Positions 6,761 through 14,408 are shown, counted from the stretch's first letter. The stretch is DNA of 17,441 bases from Eubacterium sp. TM05-53 (GCF_003436425.1 NZ_QSPK01000051.1:1-17441), one strand, 5' to 3'. Translations and numbers: made by a program. Notes: generated by a model not told the origin, from the sequence alone.

Positions 6761-7088
6761 ATTAACGAATCAAGACTTTGATCATCTTAACAATTTAGTT
6801 AAAGAATCAAGTCTATCTCGTGAATCTTATCTAAGAATGTGTATAAACGGTTTAGTGCCTAGAGCTGTACCAAGTAAAGAATTAATCGAAGTAATCAAAA
6901 TTTTAAGAGAGATTGCTAAAAAGATGAATCAAATCGCGATATCTGTTTATACACAAAATGCAATGGATAAATCCTTTTACATGGAAAACTATGAAAAGCT
7001 GCAAGATCAAATCAATGAGATTATGATTTTGATTCGACAACCAATCAATATGGAGGAAGTATGGCAATTACCAAAATATGGGCAGTAA
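6723..7088 (+). CDS. mobC: MobC-like relaxosome accessory protein
   Basis: The open frame begins at 6681, but ATG 6723 has AAGGTG about 9 bases upstream and removes a hydrophobic stretch that is only the shadow of the overlapping membrane-peptide gene; this gives 121 aa. Residues about 6-45 (IKVRLTNQDFDHLNNLVKE, then LSRESYLR) form the ribbon-helix-helix region of plasmid MobC. Downstream, EVIKILREIAKKMNQIAI is the conserved MobC helix. MobC binds the origin of transfer and helps the relaxase open and nick it. The last 28 bases overlap the relaxase start, the classic mobC-relaxase arrangement. Confidence 0.85.
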   Translation: MKTKSKKKEIKVRLTNQDFDHLNNLVKESSLSRESYLRMCINGLVPRAVPSKELIEVIKILREIAKKMNQIAISVYTQNAMDKSFYMENYEKLQDQINEIMILIRQPINMEEVWQLPKYGQ

Positions 7089-8401
7089 AAGATGATTTAA
7101 ATCGTGTCCTAAACTATATTAAAAATCCAGATAAAACAAAAGAAGATATGAGTGATGGTTTAAAAGAAGTTTTAACTTACACTACCCAAGGCTATAAAAC
7201 AAACGAAAAAGAGTTTATTACCGGAATCAATTGTGAACCTCGTACGGCCTTAAAACAGATGATGAATACAAAGCTTTCTTACAACAAGATGGATGGTCGC
7301 CTTGCCTTTCATGCGGTGCAATCTTTTAAGCCAGGTGAAGTGACACCAGAACAATGCCATGCATTAGGTGTTCAGCTTGCTAAACAAATGTGGGGCAATC
7401 GATTTGAAGTGGTTGTTTCTACTCATTTGGATAAAGACCATCTACACAATCATTTCGTGGTAAACTCCGTTTCCTGGGTAGATGGTAAAAAGTATGACAA
7501 TAAGAAAACTGATATCGATCACTTCCGTGAATTAAATGATGCGATCTGTAAAGAACATGGTTTAACTGTCATCACAAAACCAGAAGGCAAAGCGATGAAT
7601 TATGGAGAATGGAAAGCAGAAAAGAATGATTCTATCTATTTACGGAAATTGATTCGCTATGACGTGGATTCTGTTTTATTGTATGCAAGAACACCTGAAC
7701 AGTTTCAATCTAGTCTTGAAGAAATTGGATATGTTGTAAATTTGAATGGTAAACATTGGACTTTAAAACATCCACAATCTAAAAGAACATTTCGCTTTTA
7801 TAAACTGACTCGTGATAATCGCTATGATGAAGAACATTTGATGGAACGGATTAACAGTAACTTCTTGTTTCCCATGCAGTCATCTGTTAAAGATGTTATA
7901 CCTTGTAAAGAATATCAAGGCAATCATAGAAAATTAAAAGGAATCAAAGCGATGTATATTCGATATTGTTTTGAATTGGGTATTTTACGACCTAAAGGAA
8001 TACCTCAAAAATATCCAAGTCCATCACTTAGAAAGGATTTGATTTATATGGACAAAATCACAAACGAAAATACATTCATTGGCAAACATAATCTTGAAAC
8101 AGTGGAAGATGTGCTTGCTTTTAAATTGGAATTAAACAATCAAATAGAAAACTGGATGAATCAAAGAAAATCCATTTACAACAAAATCAAAAGATGTCGT
8201 AATCATGATTTGAAACAACAATTAGAACAAGATCGAGATACACTCACTTCTAAAATTGCACATGGGAAAAAGGAAATTCGAATATGCGAAGATATAGAAA
8301 AGAGAGTACCCGATATTGAAGAAAAACTAAAAATGATAAATGCACTAGAAACACAGCGTATGCAAACACAAAAAGAATACGAAAGGAGCTTGAATTTATG
8401 A
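7061..8401 (+). CDS. MOBP-type relaxase (relaxase/mobilization nuclease)
   Basis: A 446-aa protein, start at 7061 after GGAGGAAG. The N-terminal relaxase domain carries the metal-binding motif HLDKDHLHNHF with H122, H127, H129 and H131, followed by VVNSVSW. Tyrosine 19 in NRVLNYI is the likely nicking residue. Residues 78-112 (DGRLAFHAVQSFKPGEVTPEQ) are the usual motif II region. After about residue 200 comes the family-specific C-terminal part, ending in a charged coiled coil (about 365-440). It would nick the origin of transfer, stay covalently attached to the 5' end, and pilot the strand through the secretion channel. The stop overlaps the next gene by 4 bases (ATGA). Confidence 0.92.
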   Translation: MAITKIWAVKDDLNRVLNYIKNPDKTKEDMSDGLKEVLTYTTQGYKTNEKEFITGINCEPRTALKQMMNTKLSYNKMDGRLAFHAVQSFKPGEVTPEQCHALGVQLAKQMWGNRFEVVVSTHLDKDHLHNHFVVNSVSWVDGKKYDNKKTDIDHFRELNDAICKEHGLTVITKPEGKAMNYGEWKAEKNDSIYLRKLIRYDVDSVLLYARTPEQFQSSLEEIGYVVNLNGKHWTLKHPQSKRTFRFYKLTRDNRYDEEHLMERINSNFLFPMQSSVKDVIPCKEYQGNHRKLKGIKAMYIRYCFELGILRPKGIPQKYPSPSLRKDLIYMDKITNENTFIGKHNLETVEDVLAFKLELNNQIENWMNQRKSIYNKIKRCRNHDLKQQLEQDRDTLTSKIAHGKKEIRICEDIEKRVPDIEEKLKMINALETQRMQTQKEYERSLNL

Positions 8402-9117
8402 ACAGTGCCGATACTGCAGATCAAATGATGAAGATGACATTAGAAGGTATTCAAGTAGCTGCTGAAATTGGATTAAAAGCTGGTGGTACAGCTGCCAAAT
8501 CTTTAGCTGTCACTTTGTATGCAATCATTAGTGACAACAAGAAAATCAAAGGAAAAACAAATCTAGATAACCTATTAAAATCCAATAAGGAATTAAAAGT
8601 ATTCGCGATTCACCATTCTGACTTAAAAAAGTTTTGTGAAGAAGCAAAACATTATGGTGTCCTCTATTCTGTATTAAAAGAAAAGAACAATACAGATGGG
8701 ATCGTAGATATCATGGTCAAAGCAGAAGATGCTTCTAAGATATCTAGAATGGTAGATAAATTTGACTTAGCTACCATTGATACTAAAGCAATTCGTGAAT
8801 CGGTTTTATCCCAACAAAAGATCAAAGATGCAAAGCCTTTAAGTGATGAAGAACATGATGCATTGTTATCAAAACTGATGGATGAAAAATCAAACCCCAA
8901 CAAGGCTCGGACAAGCAAGGACGGTACTCCGTTCGAGCCATCTTCAAAAACATTGAAGAAAGAAAACAAGAAGAAAACCGTCGAAAGAAAAAAATCAACA
9001 GCTACTACGGATAGACCATCTGTTCGTCAGGAGCTAAAAGATATTAAGCAAGAACAGTTAAAATCTTCTGCACCAAAATATCCGGTAAGAAAGAAATCCA
9101 AAAAGAAAGTGAGATGA
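8398..9117 (+). CDS. pcfB: PcfB-like protein (DUF3801), VirD4 accessory factor
   Basis: A 239-aa protein. Residues about 1-130 match DUF3801/PcfB: AEIGLKAGGTAAKSLAVTLY at 22-41, then GKTNLDNLLKS, FAIHHSDLKKFCEEAKHYGVLYSVL and an ISRMVDKF motif. The C-terminal 90 residues are very basic and low in complexity (KKENKKKTVERKKS, KKSKKKV). In plasmid pCF10, PcfB works with the VirD4-type ATPase PcfC to recruit the relaxosome; the same role fits here because virD4 lies one gene downstream. The ribosome site AAAGGAG precedes the ATG, which overlaps the relaxase stop. A GC-rich inverted repeat lies inside at 8904-8939. Confidence 0.85.
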   Translation: MNSADTADQMMKMTLEGIQVAAEIGLKAGGTAAKSLAVTLYAIISDNKKIKGKTNLDNLLKSNKELKVFAIHHSDLKKFCEEAKHYGVLYSVLKEKNNTDGIVDIMVKAEDASKISRMVDKFDLATIDTKAIRESVLSQQKIKDAKPLSDEEHDALLSKLMDEKSNPNKARTSKDGTPFEPSSKTLKKENKKKTVERKKSTATTDRPSVRQELKDIKQEQLKSSAPKYPVRKKSKKKVR

Positions 9118-9329
9118 CAAATATGCGTAACTGGTTTAAAAAACAAAATGATGAAATGATTGAAATCCAAGTCGATGATACAGAAAGAAGAATTATTGTA
9201 CGTGCTCTTGCCGATTTAAGAGACAAACAACGCATGGCCCATAAGAATTATGACTTTCTAGATTCATTGATTGTAAAAGTTTGTGATGCAAATTCACCTT
9301 CTATAAAAGATCATTATGAGAGATGCTAA
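9114..9329 (+). CDS. Small charged 71-aa protein between pcfB and virD4
   Basis: ATG at 9114 overlaps the pcfB stop by 4 bases; a second ATG at 9123 would give 68 aa. The protein is charged, with residues RRIIVRALADLRDKQR near the middle, and contains no membrane span. I do not recognise a family. It overlaps virD4 by 14 bases. Its place inside the coupling-protein operon suggests a transfer-accessory function, but that is inference only. Confidence 0.65.
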   Translation: MTNMRNWFKKQNDEMIEIQVDDTERRIIVRALADLRDKQRMAHKNYDFLDSLIVKVCDANSPSIKDHYERC

Positions 9330-11103
9330 AAAAGATGAATATGTGTTTCTTGGCTTATTACTAATACCAACAATTTGGTTTGCATTGCTTATTGCACCCT
9401 ACATGGATAAAGGATTAATCAATGCAATTCCATATCTTAATGAAGCTTTAAATCATCCATTTCAAATTCAATGGACGAATTCAACATTAAAAACGATCGG
9501 TATCTTTCTGATAATCTATGTATTAGGTGTTGGGATGTATTTATCTTCATCTAAAAACTATAGAAGAACTGAAGAATACGGATCAGCTAAATGGGCAAAT
9601 CCCAATACTGTTTGTAAGAAATACGCGAATAAAGATTACTTTGCTAACAAAGTCTTTTCACAAAATGTACGAATGGGGTTAGATGGTAAAAAACATCGTC
9701 GAAACTTAAATACAGTTGTGATTGGTGGCTCTGGTGCTGGAAAGACAAGATTTTATGCAAAACCAAACATCATGCAGTGTAATACAAGTTTTGTTGTATT
9801 GGATCCCAAAGGCGAAATCATTCGAAGTGTTGGTCATCTATTAGAAGAGAATGGTTATGTCATTAAAGTCATTGACTTGATTGATATGTCTAAATCTCTT
9901 GGATATAATCCATTCCACTATATTCAAAGTGATAAGGATGTACTTAAATTAATTACCAACTTGATCCGTAATACAACACCTAAAGGTTCTTCTACCAATG
10001 ATCCATTCTGGGAAAAGAGTGAAACAGCACTATTGGAAGCGCTGATGTTATATCTGTACCATTATGCACCAGAAGATGAACAGAATTTTACAATGGTCAT
10101 GGAAATGCTCAATTATGCAGAAGTCAAAGAAGATGAAGAAGACTACGAAAGTCCATTAGATGAGTTATTTAAAAGACTAGAAATGATAGATTCTAATTCA
10201 TTAGCTTTAAAACAATACAAAATATATAAACAGGCAGCAGGTAAAACCGCCAAATCGATTCTGATTTCGGTTGGTGTAAGACTTGCTGCTTTTAATTTGG
10301 AAGAACTTGCATCATTAACCAAATATGACGAGATGGAATTAGAACAGATTGGAGAAAGAAAAACGGCTTTATTTGCGATTATTCCAGACAACGATTCCAC
10401 ATTCAATTTTGTAGTGGGAATGTTGTACACCCAGTTATTTCAAATGTTGTATTACCAGGCAGATTATGTACATGGTGGAGAACTTCCTGTACCCGTCCAT
10501 TTCTTGATGGATGAATTTGCCAATGTTGCTTTACCAGATGAATTTGATAAACTTCTTTCAACGATGCGTTCAAGACAGATCTTTGTATCCATTATTTTAC
10601 AGAACCTGGCTCAGATCAAAGCTTTATACAAGGATAGCTGGGAATCCATTTTAGGTAACTGTGATGAAACGTATTACCTAGGTGGTAATGAACAAAGTAC
10701 ACATAAATACATCAGTGAATTGCTGGGAAAAGAAACATTGGATACAAATACGTATGGCAAATCTGAAGGAAGAAGTGGTAATTATTCTACAAATTATCAA
10801 CAGACAGGAAGAGAGCTTTTAACCGCAGATGAAGTTCGATTGTTGGATAACAACTATGGACTTCTTTTTATTAAGGGAGAACGCCCTGTTAAAGATAAAA
10901 AATATGATTTATTAAAACATCCAAATATTAAGCAGACATTAGATGGAGGACGAGAGCCTTATATTCATGGGCAAACGTATCATTTCATTGATGATTGGCA
11001 AAATATTCTTTTGACTGATAACGAATATGAATTGTTAGATCAAGAAGAAGTAGAAAAATATGTAAAGGAGATCAAAGAAAATGAAGAAAACAAAAACAAT
11101 TAG
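9316..11103 (+). CDS. virD4: VirD4/TraG-type coupling ATPase
   Basis: A 595-aa protein. Two membrane segments at about 9-29 and 59-77 anchor it. The ATPase has Walker A GGSGAGKT at 137-144, then VLDPKGE at 161-167, the typical TraG signature GYNPF at 196-200, and Walker B FLMDEFAN at 396-403, followed by MRSRQIFVSIILQNLAQIKALY. Coupling proteins link the relaxosome to the secretion channel and pump the DNA. The size is normal for Gram-positive members. Its start overlaps the 71-aa gene, and its end overlaps the pilin-like gene by 23 bases. PcfB, encoded upstream, is the likely partner. Confidence 0.93.
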   Translation: MRDAKKDEYVFLGLLLIPTIWFALLIAPYMDKGLINAIPYLNEALNHPFQIQWTNSTLKTIGIFLIIYVLGVGMYLSSSKNYRRTEEYGSAKWANPNTVCKKYANKDYFANKVFSQNVRMGLDGKKHRRNLNTVVIGGSGAGKTRFYAKPNIMQCNTSFVVLDPKGEIIRSVGHLLEENGYVIKVIDLIDMSKSLGYNPFHYIQSDKDVLKLITNLIRNTTPKGSSTNDPFWEKSETALLEALMLYLYHYAPEDEQNFTMVMEMLNYAEVKEDEEDYESPLDELFKRLEMIDSNSLALKQYKIYKQAAGKTAKSILISVGVRLAAFNLEELASLTKYDEMELEQIGERKTALFAIIPDNDSTFNFVVGMLYTQLFQMLYYQADYVHGGELPVPVHFLMDEFANVALPDEFDKLLSTMRSRQIFVSIILQNLAQIKALYKDSWESILGNCDETYYLGGNEQSTHKYISELLGKETLDTNTYGKSEGRSGNYSTNYQQTGRELLTADEVRLLDNNYGLLFIKGERPVKDKKYDLLKHPNIKQTLDGGREPYIHGQTYHFIDDWQNILLTDNEYELLDQEEVEKYVKEIKENEENKNN

Positions 11104-11386
11104 AAAAGTAGTGTTCTATGCTTATACAGCATTGATACTCATCACAAACTTTATAACACCTGTCTATGCAGCTAATGATCCAGTCACTGTAGTCAATAAT
11201 TTCAGTGATTTTATGTTTGGACTTATACGTGCTATTGGCATGATTCTATTAGGCTTTGGAATCGTACAGGTTGGTTTATCTTTAAAAAGCCATGATCCAA
11301 GCCAGAGAGCCAATGGATTTATGACAGTAGCTGGTGGTATTGTAATTACCTTTGCTAAAGAGATTTTGAATATTATTGTAGGTTAA
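11081..11386 (+). CDS. VirB2/TrbC-like small membrane (pilin-like) protein
   Basis: A 101-aa protein with AAAGGAG ten bases before ATG 11081. A basic N-terminus and hydrophobic core (YAYTALILITNFITPVYA) look like a signal peptide cleaved after VYA (about residue 30). The mature part has two hydrophobic helices (FMFGLIRAIGMILLGFGIVQV and GFMTVAGGIVITFAKEIL) joined by a short polar loop (SLKSHDPSQRANG), the VirB2/TrbC layout. In Gram-positive systems this protein probably lines the channel or forms surface structures. It is close to the Maff2-type proteins that occupy the same slot in clostridial elements. Its stop is 3 bases before the next start. Confidence 0.75.
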   Translation: MKKTKTIRKVVFYAYTALILITNFITPVYAANDPVTVVNNFSDFMFGLIRAIGMILLGFGIVQVGLSLKSHDPSQRANGFMTVAGGIVITFAKEILNIIVG

Positions 11387-11389
11387 TAT

Positions 11390-12220
11390 ATGGATGGAAT
11401 CATCGATAACCTAACAAGTGCAATCAATACCTGGAATTCTAAGCTTGCTGAAATATGGTTGTTACTGACTGAATCTCCAGAAACATTTAAAGGTGGAGAT
11501 ATATGGAAAATCATTGTAAAAGTACATGAAGGTTTACAAGCTATTGGTCTTGCCCTTCTTGTACTTTTCTTTGTATGGGGATTAATACGAACCTGTACAA
11601 GCTGGCAGGATGTCAAACGTCCAGAGCAAGCCTTCAAACTATTTCTAAGATTTATTATTGCCAGAGGTCTTGTCATGTATGGAATGGAACTGATGACAAA
11701 GATTTTTGAAATTGTACAGGGGATAATTCAATCGATTACGGAAACTGTAGGACTTGGAGTATCCAACGAAACAGTTATACCACAGGAAATAGTTGATGCG
11801 GTTAGTAATACAGGATTTCTAGAATCCATTCCATTATGGGCAGTAACCTTACTAGGATCTATATTTATCACAATATTATCTTTTGTGATGATTTTAACAG
11901 TATATGGAAGATTCTTTAAACTATACATGTATACCGCTATTTCTCCAGTCCCACTTGCAGCAGCTGCAGGAGAAAGCACGCAGAACACAGCTTTTACATT
12001 TATTAAAAGCTATGCAGGAGTATGTTTAGAAGGAGCTATTATTGTCCTGGCATGTATTATCTTCTCTGCCTTTGCATCAAGTCCACCAGTTGTAGATTCA
12101 ACAGCATCTAGTGTTTCTATGGTTTGGAGCTATATTGGAGAATTGATATTCAATATGTTAGTTCTTGTAGGAACAATTAAAATGTCAGACAAGATTGTCA
12201 AAGAAATGATGGGATTGTGA
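11390..12220 (+). CDS. virB6: VirB6/TrbL-like polytopic channel protein (CD1112-like)
   Basis: A 276-aa membrane protein. Hydrophobic segments lie at about 49-68, 82-100, 149-173, 179-195, 209-230 and 246-266. The motif MYTAISPVPLAAAAGESTQ (180-198) is the conserved VirB6/TrbL signature. It forms part of the inner-membrane pore of the conjugation channel. The order pilin-like, VirB6, PrgI, VirB4 is the CD1112/CD1111/CD1110 arrangement of clostridial elements. The ribosome site is weak (AGG), so translation is probably coupled to the gene just upstream. Directly after its stop the operon is interrupted by a cassette (12245-14420). Confidence 0.87.
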   Translation: MDGIIDNLTSAINTWNSKLAEIWLLLTESPETFKGGDIWKIIVKVHEGLQAIGLALLVLFFVWGLIRTCTSWQDVKRPEQAFKLFLRFIIARGLVMYGMELMTKIFEIVQGIIQSITETVGLGVSNETVIPQEIVDAVSNTGFLESIPLWAVTLLGSIFITILSFVMILTVYGRFFKLYMYTAISPVPLAAAAGESTQNTAFTFIKSYAGVCLEGAIIVLACIIFSAFASSPPVVDSTASSVSMVWSYIGELIFNMLVLVGTIKMSDKIVKEMMGL

Positions 12221-12244
12221 TTTTTTAATTCTTAATAATTAAGA

Positions 12245-12262
12245 TATAATGACTTCAAGGCA
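12245..12262 (+). repeat. Left direct repeat of the cassette
   Basis: TATAATGACTTCAAGGCA, 16/18 identical to 14403-14420, with the last ten bases CTTCAAGGCA identical. It starts 25 bases after the virB6 stop. The TATAAT may also act as a -10 element, with only a poor -35 (TTTTTA at 12222-12227) upstream. A 13-bp palindrome, CTTAAT-A-ATTAAG, lies at 12231-12243. Confidence 0.6.
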
Positions 12263-12284
12263 AAAAAAGATTGGAGATATTGAA

Positions 12285-12422
12285 ATGGATACTAAATACA
12301 CAAATGATGAAGCATTACAAAAACTCATGTCTGAATTAGATATTGGATTGAATTGTGAAGAAATCTATTCAGAAGAAGATGCCATAAAAATACTCGAAAT
12401 TGATAATAAATCGGATGAGTAA
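12285..12422 (+). CDS. Acidic 45-aa protein at the head of the cassette
   Basis: ATG 12285 follows GGAG (12272-12275) at normal spacing and opens 45 codons to TAA at 12420-12422. The peptide is strongly acidic (ELDIGLNCEEIYSEEDAIKIL, final SDE), helical and has one cysteine. No family is recognised. It precedes the ATPase gene by 85 bases, which hold a separate promoter. It may be a third component, such as a small regulator or inhibitor, or an unrelated leftover. Confidence 0.55.
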   Translation: MDTKYTNDEALQKLMSELDIGLNCEEIYSEEDAIKILEIDNKSDE

Positions 12423-12438
12423 TACATTTGTACAACAT

Positions 12439-12489
12439 CCGTAAAAAAATTACAGTAGCTGTTGACCGTAAAAAAATTACGGTTATAAT
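12439..12489 (+). promoter_or_regulatory. Promoter with tandem operator repeats for the ATPase/TOPRIM genes
   Basis: TTGACC (12462-12467) and TATAAT (12484-12489), 16 bases apart, form a near-consensus sigma-A promoter. The spacer and the end of the -35 contain CCGTAAAAAAATTACGG (12466-12482), two perfect 6-bp arms around five A's. The first 15 bases of this motif recur at 12439-12453, exactly 27 bases upstream. A protein bound here would occlude the promoter. The expected transcript start (about 12496) falls at the ribosome site, leaving a leader of about a dozen bases. Confidence 0.75.
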
Positions 12490-12507
12490 GAAACTGAGGT
12501 GATACCA

Positions 12508-13623
12508 ATGCTTAAACATTTCAAAGTTAATAATTTTAAGAATTTTAAAGATGACCTAGATATTGATTTTTCTGATGTGAATGGATATAAGTTTTCTCAA
12601 GATTGTATCACTCATGATTTGATTGGAAAAATGATTATTTATGGTAAAAATGGAAGTGGTAAAACAAATTTAAGTAAAGCTCTTTGTGATTTAAAAGACA
12701 CATTAACAATGTCTAATGATATGAAATCAAATCATTCTTTTATTTCAAATGCGAACTCTAATAACGTGATTACGACTTTCACTTATACCTTCCTATTCAA
12801 CAATAAGAAAGACAAAGTGGTATATGAATATCAAAAAACAGATTTATACAATTTAACTAATGAAACATTAAATATAAATGGAAAAATCATCTATTCTTAT
12901 GATTTTAATAAGAATAAATTTATAGAAAAAAGCGAAGACTATTTTCATAATTCAGATATTTTCTCAATTTATCAAAAAAATACCAATCCATCATTACCAT
13001 TTGTACGCTGGTTAGTAAATAATGGTGCTGTAGAAAAGAATTCGGTTTTTAACAAGATATATGATTATGCAGTGAAAATAACACAGATTTTTACTCCTAC
13101 AACTGCATTGATTCAGTTATCAAGAAATGAATTAGACGAACTTGATCGTAATGTGAGTGATTTAGAAGAGTTTTTAAATTATATGGGTATTGAATGTAAA
13201 TTGTCTATGGAAAAACTGCCAGATGGTAGTAAAGAGCTTTATTTTGTATTTAGAAATAGAAAAGTAGCCTTCTTAGAGAATGCATCTAGCGGAACATTGT
13301 CATTGTTTAATTTTTATATTCGGTTTTTAATGCCACATAAAGAAAGTTCTATTCTTTATTTTGATGAATTTGATGCCTTTTTTCACTTTGAATTATCTGA
13401 AAAAATCGTCCAATATATTAAAGAAAAATATAAAGATTCTTTGGTTATCTTTACTACGCACAATACAAATTTAATGAGTAATAAAATTATGCGCCCTGAT
13501 ACGCTGTTCATACTTTCAACAAGTGGAAAATTAACACCGTTATGCAAAGCGACAGATCGTGAGTTAAGAGAAGGCCATAATCTTGGTAAATTGTATATGA
13601 ATGGTGAGTTTGATGAAGACTAA
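12508..13623 (+). CDS. AAA15/OLD-type ABC-like ATPase of a split ATPase-TOPRIM system
   Basis: The frame opens at 12499 (GTG), but ATG 12508 with GAGGTGAT (12496-12503) is chosen, giving 371 aa. The protein begins MLKHFKVNNFKNFKD, a typical SMC/OLD-like first strand and loop. Walker A GKNGSGKT is at 46-53, an ABC-signature-like SSGT at 260-263, Walker B ILYFDEFDA at 282-290 and the switch histidine H318 in FTTHNTN. There is no nuclease domain in the protein itself; the partner gene overlaps its end by 11 bases. Split ATPase-plus-TOPRIM pairs include the anti-phage systems AbiL and PARIS and the RloA/RloB genes. Exact family is not determined. Confidence 0.82.
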   Translation: MLKHFKVNNFKNFKDDLDIDFSDVNGYKFSQDCITHDLIGKMIIYGKNGSGKTNLSKALCDLKDTLTMSNDMKSNHSFISNANSNNVITTFTYTFLFNNKKDKVVYEYQKTDLYNLTNETLNINGKIIYSYDFNKNKFIEKSEDYFHNSDIFSIYQKNTNPSLPFVRWLVNNGAVEKNSVFNKIYDYAVKITQIFTPTTALIQLSRNELDELDRNVSDLEEFLNYMGIECKLSMEKLPDGSKELYFVFRNRKVAFLENASSGTLSLFNFYIRFLMPHKESSILYFDEFDAFFHFELSEKIVQYIKEKYKDSLVIFTTHNTNLMSNKIMRPDTLFILSTSGKLTPLCKATDRELREGHNLGKLYMNGEFDED

Positions 13624-14392
13624 AAATATATTATTCATAGTCGAAGGTAAGAATGATGAGCCACAATTTATTGAGCAACTTTTATCAAAATGTTATCCAG
13701 CATCAAACTTTAAAATATATTCCTATGAAGCAAATTTGCATATGCTCGCAAGCAGGTTGGAAAATGATTATTCTGATTTTGAAGAAGATGAATTGGATAT
13801 ATTGCTATTTTTAAAATCTTACGAAACAAAATATAAAGAAATCTTTGACTTAAAATATACAGATGTATTTCTAATATTCGACTTCGAGCCTCAGCATCCA
13901 GATTTACATTTTGATACGATTCAAAAAATGATTCGATACTTCAATCAATCTGATGAAAGAGGAAAGCTATTCATCAACTATCCAATGATGCAGTCCTATA
14001 GGCATTTACAAAACCTGCCTGATAATGTTTTTTGGCAGACTAAATTGTATAAACAAGATTTTAATCACTATAAAGAAATAGTATCGAATGAAAGCTTTAA
14101 CAACGATATTTCAACATACGATTATACAACATTCGTAAGTTTAACATTCCATCATTTAATAAAACTATTATTCATTCAAAATAAAGAGAATCGAGTACCG
14201 ACAATTGACGACTATGATCATTTAAATTATGCAAAAATATTTGATATTCAATATGAAAATTTGAAAAATAATTTCATTTGGATAGTTAATACATGTATTT
14301 TGATTCTAATTGACTACAAACCAAAAAGTTTCTTTGATCAAATCACAAAACATGAAACATCATTTAAATTACCCTATATCGAGCAGAGTTAA
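13613..14392 (+). CDS. TOPRIM-containing partner of the AAA15 ATPase (RloB/AbiLii/AriB-like)
   Basis: Start at ATG 13613 (259 aa) because the TOPRIM strand begins almost at once; an upstream ATG at 13601 would add four residues. ILFIVEGKNDEPQF has the conserved glutamate E11 after a hydrophobic strand, and VFLIFDFEPQHPD has the acidic pair D90/E92, the two hallmarks of the TOPRIM metal site. A following INYPMMQSYRH (121-131) resembles a conserved patch seen in RloB-type proteins. The C-terminal part has no recognised domain. It would be the nuclease or effector released or activated by the ATPase, as in PARIS, but catalysis is inferred. It overlaps the ATPase gene, so the two are made together. 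Confidence 0.72.
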   Translation: MKTKNILFIVEGKNDEPQFIEQLLSKCYPASNFKIYSYEANLHMLASRLENDYSDFEEDELDILLFLKSYETKYKEIFDLKYTDVFLIFDFEPQHPDLHFDTIQKMIRYFNQSDERGKLFINYPMMQSYRHLQNLPDNVFWQTKLYKQDFNHYKEIVSNESFNNDISTYDYTTFVSLTFHHLIKLLFIQNKENRVPTIDDYDHLNYAKIFDIQYENLKNNFIWIVNTCILILIDYKPKSFFDQITKHETSFKLPYIEQS

Positions 14393-14408
14393 TCTCTGCT
14401 TTTATTAT
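14382..14408 (+). terminator. Intrinsic terminator of the cassette
   Basis: AGCAGAG - TTAAT - CTCTGCT is a perfect 7-pair stem followed by TTTATTAT. The TOPRIM gene's stop codon lies in the loop region (14390-14392). The T-tract overlaps the right direct repeat. It stands between virB6 and prgI/virB4, so it should reduce read-through into the rest of the secretion operon. Confidence 0.75.

Noticed and set aside
8931..8939. GTTCGAGCC as the T-arm of a tRNA
   Set aside because: No acceptor, D-arm or anticodon arm can be built around it, and it lies within the coding frame of pcfB.
8203..8969. Minus-strand open frames opposite the relaxase and pcfB ends
   Set aside because: They are antisense to well-supported genes, serine/phenylalanine-rich from lysine/glutamate codons read backwards, and lack ribosome sites.
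11383..11988. Minus-strand open frames opposite virB6
   Set aside because: The + strand encodes a clear membrane channel protein; the antisense frames show no domain or promoter.
12439..12482. CRISPR-like repeat pair
   Set aside because: Only two short AT-rich copies 27 bp apart that coincide with a promoter; an operator explains them better and no spacer series or cas gene exists.
13613..14392. Naming the TOPRIM gene rloB, abiLii or ariB
   Set aside because: Only the TOPRIM hallmarks and one patch can be seen; assignment to one family needs a profile search.
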